A stretch of DNA of 7,306 nt from JBDSLU01 sp031407765 (GTDB lineage Bacteria; Acidobacteriota; Vicinamibacteria; Vicinamibacterales; Vicinamibacteraceae). Shown here piece by piece: positions 1 to 5,682 of the stretch; position 1 is the stretch's first letter, and each line of letters starts with the position of its first letter. The stretch is taken from the NCBI GenBank assembly GCA_031407765.1, contig JANOIR010000566.1, positions 1 to 7,306 of the forward strand. Direction: 5' to 3'. A program made the position numbers and the translations under genes. Below the pieces are notes generated by a model. The model worked only from the letters and a program-made list of their open reading frames with translations, searched no databases and had not been told where the DNA came from.

Positions 1-102
1 TTCGAGATGCATTTGGCGAAGCCCGTCGACCCGGGCGAGCTCGTGGCGGCCATCGCCACCCTCGTGCGCCGGGCCCGGACCTCTAGGGTCCCGTCCGCGT
101 GA
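1..102 (+). CDS. C-terminal end of a response-regulator receiver (REC) domain protein, 5' part missing
   Basis: The frame is open from base 1 and ends at TGA 100-102, giving 33 residues. The segment HLAKPVDPGELVAAIATL matches the end of a receiver domain: the Lys of the Lys-Pro pair is the conserved lysine after beta-5 that contacts the phosphoryl group, and the following amphipathic stretch is helix alpha-5. A short Arg-rich tail follows, with no DNA-binding or output domain behind it. The protein is therefore either a single-domain regulator or, more likely, a hybrid histidine kinase ending in REC; the window cannot separate these. The last five or six residues and the stop codon lie inside the left arm of the palindromic element at 83-248, so the native C-terminus may have been replaced. 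The family call is firm; the protein's architecture is unknown. Confidence 0.75.
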   Translation, partial: FEMHLAKPVDPGELVAAIATLVRRARTSRVPSA

Positions 103-248
103 TTCGCACCATAATTCCCGGGCGGGGCATCCCGCCTGGCGGCGTTGCTCATCGCTCGCTTATGCCCAATAAGCTCACTCTTCGCGCCTTGCCAGCCGGG
201 CGCCGCGCTCCGGGACTTGTGCCGCGAATCACGCGGACGGGACACTAG
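83..248. repeat. 166-bp imperfect palindrome, MITE-like or fold-back element bounded by CTAG
   Basis: Bases 83-107 and 224-248 are inverted copies matching at 24 of 25 positions (mismatch 87/244), including a perfect 20-bp core at 88-107 versus 224-243. The next 33 bp inward (108-140 versus 191-223) still pair without gaps at about 21 positions, and the centre holds a perfect 6-bp stem, GCTTAT (158-163) and ATAAGC (169-174). The whole segment is thus symmetrical around position 166. Both ends carry CTAG (83-86, 245-248). Being self-complementary, this could be the tip of the repeat or a 4-bp target duplication, and IS5-type elements are known to duplicate YTAR targets. There is no coding capacity for a transposase. 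A non-autonomous mobile element is my preferred reading; a structured bidirectional terminator is the alternative. Confidence 0.6.
118..139. terminator. GC-rich hairpin, possible terminator between convergent genes
   Basis: Nine bases at 118-126 pair with 131-139 around a GCAT loop (eight Watson-Crick pairs and one G-U pair in the plus-strand RNA). The hairpin begins 15 bases after the receiver gene's stop. It lacks a T tract on the plus side; on the minus strand it is followed by a short A/T-rich stretch (111-116). It lies inside the palindromic element. Termination of either flanking transcript is plausible, but this is not a classical intrinsic terminator. Confidence 0.35.
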
Positions 249-290
249 CTTACGCGGTCGCCGCGGCGGTCGCGGCCAACGTGTTATCGG

Positions 291-1556
291 CTACGCCGGG
301 ACACTCGGCACCGCCTTCGGGGCGGCGCCGAGCGAGCGTGGCAGCGCCGCGACGGCGACGGCGCCAACCACGGCGAGGCCGAGCAGCAGTCCGAACCCCG
401 GGCCGTAGGACCCGTAGTGGTCGCGCAGCGCCGCGACGCCCATCGGCGCGAGCGCCTCCGCCACGCCGTCGGCGGTCAGGACCACGCCCATCACGCGGCC
501 CAGGCGCGCCAGGCCGTAGAGCTCGGCGGCCATCAGCGGGATAATCATGTAGTCGCCGCCCAGGCCCACGCCGAAGGCGATCGCTGCGAGCTGCAGCGTG
601 CCCAGCGACGGCGCCAGGTAGAGCAGCGGCACCGTGGCCGCGACCAGCGCGTAGATGCCGAGCATCACGTACTTCTTCGGGAACATGTCGGCGAGCACGC
701 CCATCAGCAGGCGGCCGGCGATACTGCCGACCAGCACCAGGGAAAGCACGCCGGCGACGTCGCCCTGGGCGATCTGCCTGTCGATCCCGAGGAACAGCTT
801 CAGGTTCTGCATCGTGCCGCCAACGGCGCCGATCGAGCACATGCTGCCGAGGAGGAGCAGCGGGAAGGTCCAGTCGGTCCAGATGCGTGGTCGCGTGCCG
901 CCGGCGCCCAGCGACGCTGCGCCCGCCGGCGCGTGACCGGCAATCGCGGCCGAGGGACCGGCGGGGGCGTCCGCGGCCACGGGGCGATCCTTCACGAAGA
1001 GGATCAGCGGCAGCGCCACGACGATCATCAGCACGCCGAGCAGCTGCAGCGCCGTCTGCCACCCGAAGCGCTGGGTCAGCTGGTGGGCGATGAGCGGCAC
1101 CAGCGCGCCGCCGACGCCGATCCCGAGGTAGGCGAAGCCCATGGCTCGACCGCGGCCGGCGTCGAACCACTTCGAGAGCAGCACCTGATTGGGCAGCGGC
1201 CCGCCGCAGACGTAGCCGAGCGCGTTGCACAGATAGAACGTGTAGAACATCGCCAGCGACGTCGCCATTCCCAGGCCGATTGGCGCCAGGCCGGCGAGCA
1301 GGATGCCGACGATCATCAGCCGGCGCGAGCCGAAGCGGTCGACGAACCAGCCGGCGAAGAAGCCGAACAGGGGGCCGATGATCAGCTTCGAATAGGCGTT
1401 GCCGGACGTAACCTGGGCCCGCGTCCAGCCGAAGTCCTTGACCATGAAGTCGTAGAAGAACGGCAGCCCGTAGAGAGCCAGGCCGACGATCGCGAACAGC
1501 GACACGAACGCCGTCACCGCCGCCAGTGCCTGTCCGCGTGAGCGCTCCGGGGTCAT
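291..1556 (-). CDS. Major facilitator superfamily transporter (oxalate/formate antiporter or monocarboxylate type)
   Basis: A 421-residue inner-membrane permease of usual MFS length. About twelve hydrophobic segments fall in two halves, joined by a long Ala/Gly/Pro-rich cytoplasmic loop at about residues 190-228. The MFS signature between TM2 and TM3 is visible as GWFVDRFGSRR (69-79), with a weaker counterpart, GVLADMFPKK, at 286-295. The segment KWFDAGRGRAMG (129-140) followed by a Gly-rich helix resembles the oxalate/formate antiporter and monocarboxylate subfamily, which suggests an organic-acid substrate, but specificity cannot be read from sequence. The start is the ATG at 1554-1556, which overlaps the TGA of the upstream flavoenzyme as ATGA; this implies translational coupling. 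It is the last gene of the minus-strand operon and most likely imports the compound that the two enzymes handle. Confidence 0.85.
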   Translation of the reverse strand: MTPERSRGQALAAVTAFVSLFAIVGLALYGLPFFYDFMVKDFGWTRAQVTSGNAYSKLIIGPLFGFFAGWFVDRFGSRRLMIVGILLAGLAPIGLGMATSLAMFYTFYLCNALGYVCGGPLPNQVLLSKWFDAGRGRAMGFAYLGIGVGGALVPLIAHQLTQRFGWQTALQLLGVLMIVVALPLILFVKDRPVAADAPAGPSAAIAGHAPAGAASLGAGGTRPRIWTDWTFPLLLLGSMCSIGAVGGTMQNLKLFLGIDRQIAQGDVAGVLSLVLVGSIAGRLLMGVLADMFPKKYVMLGIYALVAATVPLLYLAPSLGTLQLAAIAFGVGLGGDYMIIPLMAAELYGLARLGRVMGVVLTADGVAEALAPMGVAALRDHYGSYGPGFGLLLGLAVVGAVAVAALPRSLGAAPKAVPSVPA

Positions 1557-2998
1557 GCCGGCGTGCCTTCCTTGATCGCCTTGAGCCGGGCCGCGTCGGG
1601 GTGCTGCTTGTAGAACGGGTCGAGCGGGAAGCAGCCGGAGACCAGACCGTTGCGCGGACCGCTCGTGCAGTCGCTGAAGGTGCGACAGATGGCGCCGCGC
1701 GTCAACGGCTTGCCGGCGAGGACGTCGACCGGCAGCGCCGGATACGAGAGGACCATCCGGCCGAGGCCGACCAGGTCGGTCAGGCCCTGCCGCACCGCGG
1801 CCTGGCCGACGTGCGGCAGCCATTCCTGCAGGTAGGAATAGCTGGTGCCGATCAGGCGCAGGCCGGGGAAATCGCGCTTGAGCGCGCCGACCGCGGCGAT
1901 CTGCCTGGCGCAGCCGACCAGCGGATCCTCGGGCGGCAGGTAGCCGTCCGACGGCGGGAACAGCGCCGGGCGCTGGATGTGCGGGTTGTAATACGGGCTG
2001 CCGGCACTGACCGACACCCAGCGGATGCCCAGACCCTCGAGCTCGCGCAGGAAGGCGCGGGCCGGCTCGAGATCGGGCGCCGCCGCCGGATCGGCGAGCA
2101 GGCCAAAGGCGTTGCGGTACGACGCCATGTCCGCCTCCGGCGTGCCGACGCCACGGGCGTCCTTGCGGAAGGGCACGGCGTCGAAGGCCGACACCCGGAC
2201 GCCGATGGCCAGACCCGGGGCGTCGCGGCGGATGCCCTCGACGATGCGGCGGAGGAAGGTGGTCCGACCGGTGGTGCCGCCGTACGGCCCCGGCCGATCC
2301 CAGGCGCTCAGAAGCTCGTGCCCCAGGTAGCCGTGGCAGTGCTTCACGTCGACGAAGTCGAAGCCGGCCGTCCGGGCCACGATCGCGGCGCGGACGAAGT
2401 CGCCGATCAGCGCGTCGAGCTCGCCATCGGTGAACGTGCGGACCAGCGTGCCGGCGGGGAAGCGTCGATCGAGCACCGGGTGCGCATAGGCCGTGATCGG
2501 CTCCCAGCGCCCGCCGGGGTTCGGCCGCGCGTAGCGGCCCGAGTGGGTGAGCTGCAGGCCGACCACGAGACCATCGGTGCGTCCGGTGGTGCGGGCGTGC
2601 TCTTCGACGAGGTGGGTGCGCAGCGAGACGAGATCGCCTTCGGCGTGCGGTCCGAGGGCGAGCTGATTGGGGTTGGCGCGGCCGTCGTGGCGCACGGCGA
2701 AGGCCTCGCCGCCCCAGATCAACGCCGCGCCGCTGCGACCGAAGCTGCCCCAGCGCCGCCGCGTCAGATCCGACGGGCGCCCGTCCAGCGTCCCGTCCCA
2801 ACCCTCCATCGGCAGGATGCAAAAGCGGTTGCGGGGCGCCAGACCGTCTGCCGCCGTCGGTTGCGCCAGGGGGGCCGCGTCGCCCGACGCGAGCTGCTCG
2901 TCGAAGGGCAGCGCCACACCGAGCTCGGCGAGCCGGGCGAGGAACTGGGGCGCCGTCTTCAGGGCGGCGACACGGGGGTAAGACACCGGTTGGGACAT
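1553..2998 (-). CDS. Old Yellow Enzyme-family NADH:flavin oxidoreductase (FMN TIM barrel)
   Basis: A 481-residue cytoplasmic flavoenzyme; the family normally reduces activated C=C bonds using FMN and NAD(P)H. Family marks in order: NRFCILPMEGWDG at 57-69 (flavin-side N-terminal strand), QLTHSGR at 149-155, the active-site strand VDVKHCHGYL at 216-225, and the late FMN-phosphate segment VGLGRMVLSYP at 410-420. The active-site strand normally reads like IHGAHGYL with a His-x-x-His pair; here Lys219 replaces the first His, His222 is kept and His220 is extra. Near the C-terminus Cys438, Cys444 and Cys456 recall the Cys cluster of the 2,4-dienoyl-CoA reductase branch: the last x11 spacing is preserved, but the first pair is wrong for a standard 4Fe-4S site. 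The second FAD/NAD-binding domain of that branch is absent. The start ATG (2996-2998) is 15 bp after the preceding gene and has only a weak ribosome site. The substrate is unknown. Confidence 0.88.
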   Translation of the reverse strand: MSQPVSYPRVAALKTAPQFLARLAELGVALPFDEQLASGDAAPLAQPTAADGLAPRNRFCILPMEGWDGTLDGRPSDLTRRRWGSFGRSGAALIWGGEAFAVRHDGRANPNQLALGPHAEGDLVSLRTHLVEEHARTTGRTDGLVVGLQLTHSGRYARPNPGGRWEPITAYAHPVLDRRFPAGTLVRTFTDGELDALIGDFVRAAIVARTAGFDFVDVKHCHGYLGHELLSAWDRPGPYGGTTGRTTFLRRIVEGIRRDAPGLAIGVRVSAFDAVPFRKDARGVGTPEADMASYRNAFGLLADPAAAPDLEPARAFLRELEGLGIRWVSVSAGSPYYNPHIQRPALFPPSDGYLPPEDPLVGCARQIAAVGALKRDFPGLRLIGTSYSYLQEWLPHVGQAAVRQGLTDLVGLGRMVLSYPALPVDVLAGKPLTRGAICRTFSDCTSGPRNGLVSGCFPLDPFYKQHPDAARLKAIKEGTPA

Positions 2999-3013
2999 GC
3001 GGTCTCGTCGCGA

Positions 3014-4024
3014 TCAGAAGGCGGAGGCCGCTGAGGCGCGGGCCGCCACGTCGGGGGCGTCGGTCGAGGCGAGGAGGGAATCGAGTCGGGTGGACAGCTC
3101 GCGATAGAGCGCGAGGTCGGCATCGGGGCGCAGGGCGATGCCGGGCACCGCCGTGGCGTGATCGACCAGTCCGCGTGCCTGCAGCCATTGCAAGGCGCCG
3201 TGCCGGGCGCCGTCGACGGGCGCCCGGTAGAGCAGCGCGCCGAGCGCTTGCAGCGCGTCGTTCAGTTCGAAGCCGATGGCCTCACCACGGCGCCAGGCCC
3301 GGTCCCGGGCGGCGAAGGCCTCGGGGGCGCAGCCGGCGCCAGCGAGCAGGTAGTCGCTGCCGTAGGACACCATGTCGAGCGCGCGCTCGTGCCCGCTGTA
3401 GATCCGGAAGTCGGGCCGGGCCACGTCGCGCGCCTCGACCCGCGCCCACTCGGCGCCGCGATCGAGCGAGGCGTGGACCAGGCCGCCCAGGCTGGCGACG
3501 TCGAGGAGCCGGGGGACGACGTCGGTGGAGTAGAGCGGCGCGGGCGAGCCGAACGCCGGGGCCATCTCGATGACGAGCACGCCGCGATGGCCCGCGGTCG
3601 CCTGTCGCCACAGGTGCGCCAGCGCATCGCCGTCTTGGGTCGCGAGCTCACGGATCGGCAGCAGCACGGGCGTCCCACCCTGCCGGGCGACAGCGTCCAC
3701 GGCGCGGCCGTACCGGACCGCGAGCGGCGCCGCATCGTCGGTCGGCAACGTGCCGGCGATGAAGCGGCGTCCGCGGGCGACGCCGGCGGCGGTCGCCAGG
3801 ACGTCGATCCGCTGATCCAGGGCGAGCCGCTCGACCGACCCGGCAAAGAGGTTGACCGCCGGGGTCAGCCCTGCGGCAAAAGTCGCCTGGAGGCGGTCGG
3901 CCAGCCCCGGCAGGTCGAGCCGGCCGGAGGCCCCCATCCATACGGGCAAAGCAGCTGAGCCGTCAATCGTCCGGCTCGGCGTCAAATGCCGAAGGGCGAG
4001 CGTCAGCGGATGTTGCAAGCGCAT
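3014..4024 (-). CDS. Dihydrodipicolinate synthase/N-acetylneuraminate lyase-fold protein without the catalytic lysine
   Basis: The protein has 336 residues from the ATG at 4022-4024. It looks like a DHDPS/NAL-family TIM barrel, which normally performs aldol or retro-aldol chemistry through a Schiff-base lysine. Supporting segments are RRFIAGTLP (86-94, like the beta-strand ending in IAGTGS), the strand VLVIEMAPAF (149-158), GLVHASLDR (181-189, in place of the GIKEATGD strand) and FRIYSGHERALDMVSYGSDYL (206-226, like the FxVxSGDD strand). By this alignment Val183 (codon GTC) sits where the Schiff-base Lys should be, and Glu153 sits near the catalytic Tyr, so ordinary aldolase chemistry is unlikely. 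It is the first gene of the minus-strand operon, 15 bp before the flavoenzyme. An alternative TTG start at 4061-4063 has a better GGAG ribosome site 8 bases upstream and would add 13 residues. Fold family is fairly secure; function is not. Confidence 0.75.
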   Translation of the reverse strand: MRLQHPLTLALRHLTPSRTIDGSAALPVWMGASGRLDLPGLADRLQATFAAGLTPAVNLFAGSVERLALDQRIDVLATAAGVARGRRFIAGTLPTDDAAPLAVRYGRAVDAVARQGGTPVLLPIRELATQDGDALAHLWRQATAGHRGVLVIEMAPAFGSPAPLYSTDVVPRLLDVASLGGLVHASLDRGAEWARVEARDVARPDFRIYSGHERALDMVSYGSDYLLAGAGCAPEAFAARDRAWRRGEAIGFELNDALQALGALLYRAPVDGARHGALQWLQARGLVDHATAVPGIALRPDADLALYRELSTRLDSLLASTDAPDVAARASAASAF

Positions 4025-4173
4025 ATCATATATCCGTTTAGCGGCGGTTGACCGCGTCCCCAATCAACCTGCTCCACCCCATCCGTAGCGCGGTCCAGTT
4101 CAAGTCGGCATAGCTGCACCCGATTACGTCCTAGGTGCCGGAGTCCGCATTCCCCGGCGCGAAGGAGAAAGTT
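4025..4173. promoter_or_regulatory. Divergent intergenic region between the two operons
   Basis: About 150 bases separate the divergent starts at 4024 (minus) and 4174 (plus), so promoters for both clusters should lie here. On the minus side there is an A/T-rich stretch, rare in this window, at 4022-4033. A small palindrome, GCGGT-TG-ACCGC at 4044-4055, lies 20 bases upstream of the minus-strand ATG and could be an operator half-site pair, although 5-bp arms are common by chance in GC-rich DNA. On the plus side TTCAAG (4099-4104) and GATTAC (4122-4127) are 17 bases apart but match the sigma-70 consensus poorly. No regulator gene is adjacent, and I see no riboswitch. Confidence 0.4.
4162..4167 (+). 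promoter_or_regulatory. Ribosome binding site AAGGAG that fixes a GTG start
   Basis: A near-perfect Shine-Dalgarno sequence lies 6 bases before GTG 4174-4176. The upstream in-frame GTG at 4135 has no comparable site and would add 13 residues ahead of the signal peptide, so 4174 is preferred as the cytochrome start. Confidence 0.75.
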
Positions 4174-5277
4174 GTGCCCGTGACCGCCTTTGGGTCGACC
4201 CGGATCGGCCCCCGCGCTTTCGTCCTCGCCCTCGGCATCTTCGCCTTCGGCATCACCCTCGGGCTGCGTGCGAGCGACGACGGGCTGCATGCGAGCGACG
4301 ACGCTGGCAGCAAGGCCGCCGTGCCAGCCGAGCGCGTCGCCAGCCAGCCGTTCCTGGCCAGCTACGCGCGTCCAGCGAGCACGCCGTTCCCCGAGGACAA
4401 CGCCTTTACGCCCGAGCGAGAAGCCCTCGGCCGCGCCCTTTTCTTCGATCCGCGCCTGTCGGGATCCGGCTGGATCTCGTGCGCGTCGTGCCACAACCCG
4501 GGCCTCTCCTGGGGCGACGGCCTGCCGCGCGCCATCGGGCACGGGATGAAGACGCTGGGCCGGCGGACGCCGACCATCCTGAACCTGGCCTGGGGCCAGG
4601 CGTTCTTCTGGGACGGCCGCGCCGACACGCTCGAGGCGCAGGCGCTCGGACCGATCCAGGCGGCGGGCGAGATGAACCTCGATCTGCCGACGATGATGCG
4701 TCGCATCGATGCCATCGAGAGCTACAAGACGCTGTTCGCCAAGGCCTATCCCGGTGAGCCGGTCGCGCCGGAGACGGTGGCCAGGGCCATCGCCACCTTC
4801 GAGCGCGGCGTGGTCTCGCCCGAGGCGCCGTTCGACCGCTGGCTTGCCGGCGACGAGAGCGCGATAACGCCCGACGCCAAGCGCGGCTTCGTGGTGTTCA
4901 ATACCAAGGCGGCCTGTGCCAAATGCCACAGCGGCTGGCGCTTCACCGACGACAGCTTCCACGACATCGGCGTGACCGGCGAGGACGTCGGCCGCGGCGC
5001 GCTGCTCCAGCAGATTCCCGCGCTCCAGCACGCGTTCAAGACGCCGACGCTGCGCGACGCGGATCGCCGCGCGCCCTACATGCACGACGGCTCGGTGGCG
5101 ACGCTCGACGCGGTCGTCGACTTCTACGACCGCGGCGGCGCCTCGGCGCGCGAGAGCGTGTCGAAGGACCTCAAGCCGCTCGGCCTGACCGCCGACGAGA
5201 AGCGCCAACTGCTGGCCTTCATGCACACCCTGACGAGCCCAGGCCGGGCCGTCGAAATGCCGTCGCTGCCGCGCTGA
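4174..5277 (+). CDS. Exported di-haem cytochrome c, cytochrome c peroxidase/MauG family
   Basis: A 367-residue protein using GTG 4174. Residues 15-31 form a hydrophobic signal peptide or N-terminal anchor after Arg10 and Arg14, so it acts in the periplasm. Two CxxCH haem-attachment sites are present, CASCH at 103-107 and CAKCH at 248-252; their order and spacing of about 145 residues fit the bacterial di-haem peroxidase/MauG family. Other family segments are ALGRALFFDPRLSGSG (84-99), RRTPTILNLAW (130-140), FFWDGRADTLEAQA (144-157), FKTPTLRD (288-295) and APYMHDGSVATLDAVVDFY (300-318). Members reduce H2O2 or, as MauG does, oxidise a partner protein. I cannot assign the sixth axial ligand reliably, so peroxidase versus MauG-like chemistry is open. 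A cupredoxin gene follows 41 bp later and is a likely electron partner. No methylamine dehydrogenase genes are in the window, so a mau name is not justified. A 21-bp tandem duplication follows the signal peptide. Confidence 0.92.
   Translation: MPVTAFGSTRIGPRAFVLALGIFAFGITLGLRASDDGLHASDDAGSKAAVPAERVASQPFLASYARPASTPFPEDNAFTPEREALGRALFFDPRLSGSGWISCASCHNPGLSWGDGLPRAIGHGMKTLGRRTPTILNLAWGQAFFWDGRADTLEAQALGPIQAAGEMNLDLPTMMRRIDAIESYKTLFAKAYPGEPVAPETVARAIATFERGVVSPEAPFDRWLAGDESAITPDAKRGFVVFNTKAACAKCHSGWRFTDDSFHDIGVTGEDVGRGALLQQIPALQHAFKTPTLRDADRRAPYMHDGSVATLDAVVDFYDRGGASARESVSKDLKPLGLTADEKRQLLAFMHTLTSPGRAVEMPSLPR
4261..4302 (+). repeat. Two tandem 21-bp units inside the cytochrome gene
   Basis: The unit at 4261-4281 is repeated at 4282-4302 with one G-to-A difference. 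It encodes GLRASDD followed by GLHASDD (residues 30-43), directly at the end of the signal peptide. The duplication keeps the frame and lengthens the acidic linker between the membrane segment and the haem domain. The near identity suggests a recent slippage event. Confidence 0.85.
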
Positions 5278-5318
5278 TTCCGTTTCAAGAGGCGGCATCG
5301 CGCCGCAGGAGACTGACC

Positions 5319-5648
5319 ATGTTTCGCACGTCGCTTCGCACCGCCCTCGTCATTTCCGCCGGTCTCGCCGTCACCACGGTGTGGCTGCAGGCCACCGCGC
5401 ACCCGGTCACGCAGAAGGGCAAGCTCTTCGCGCCCGGCAAGGTGAGCGTCAAGGTCGGCGACACCGTGACCTTCAAGAACGACGACGACGTGACGCACAA
5501 CGCGTTCTCGACGTCGAAGGGCAACGAGTTCAACGCCAAGGCCCAGACGCCTGGCAGCACCTCCGAGATCGCCTTCAAGGTGAAGGGCACGGTGGTCGTG
5601 AAGTGCGCGTTCCACCCAGCCATGTCGCTCACCGTCACGGTCGAATAG
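5319..5648 (+). CDS. Small periplasmic cupredoxin (plastocyanin/amicyanin/pseudoazurin-like)
   Basis: A 109-residue protein with a signal peptide at about 1-27 (Arg-containing start, hydrophobic core 8-24, likely cleavage after ATA) and a mature domain of about 82 residues, the size of a minimal blue-copper protein. The type-1 copper ligands are all visible: His60 in DDDVTHN, then Cys96, His99 and Met102 in the pattern C-x2-H-x2-M. The strands FAPGKVSVKVGDTVTFKN (37-54) are typical of the plastocyanin fold. It should shuttle single electrons in the periplasm. An AGGAG ribosome site at 5307-5311 lies 7 bases before the ATG. It follows the di-haem cytochrome by 41 bp, so the two are probably co-transcribed and may form a redox pair, comparable to the association of MauG-type haem proteins and amicyanin in methylamine metabolism. 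A methylamine role is not implied here. Confidence 0.93.
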   Translation: MFRTSLRTALVISAGLAVTTVWLQATAHPVTQKGKLFAPGKVSVKVGDTVTFKNDDDVTHNAFSTSKGNEFNAKAQTPGSTSEIAFKVKGTVVVKCAFHPAMSLTVTVE

Positions 5649-5682
5649 GCCGCGCGACGCCGAAGAGCCCGGACAACATCCC

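Noticed and set aside
83..248. The palindrome as an integron attC site.
   Set aside because: The simple R' and R'' core sites (RYYYAAC and GTTRRRY) are not found at its ends, and there is no integrase or cassette array.
259..268. Ten-base perfect palindrome CGCCGCGGCG downstream of the MFS stop.
   Set aside because: It has no loop and no T tract and consists only of G and C; such palindromes are expected by chance in DNA this GC-rich.
417..3034. Long plus-strand open frames opposite the MFS and flavoenzyme genes (417-1541 and 1526-3034).
   Set aside because: They are rich in Arg, Ala, Gln, Asp and His with no domain pattern, and lie exactly antisense to genes with clear family motifs. This is the usual shadow effect of high-GC codon bias.
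1557..3188. N-terminal extension of the MFS frame upstream to 3188, which would give a 965-residue fusion.
   Set aside because: The extension is out of frame with the clearly real flavoenzyme gene and is Arg/Pro-rich noise; ATG 1554-1556 with ATGA overlap is the natural start.
4003..5298. A 431-codon minus-strand open frame opposite the cytochrome gene.
   Set aside because: It is of antisense-shadow composition with no recognisable motif, while the opposite strand has two CxxCH sites and a signal peptide.
4923..5318. Upstream extension of the cupredoxin frame to 4923.
   Set aside because: It reads the 3' part of the cytochrome gene in the wrong frame. The ATG at 5319 has a good AGGAG site and begins a signal peptide.
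4174..5648. Methylamine utilisation (mau) cluster.
   Set aside because: Only a MauG/CcP-like haem protein and a cupredoxin are present; no methylamine dehydrogenase subunits or maturation genes are in the window, and both families are widespread elsewhere.
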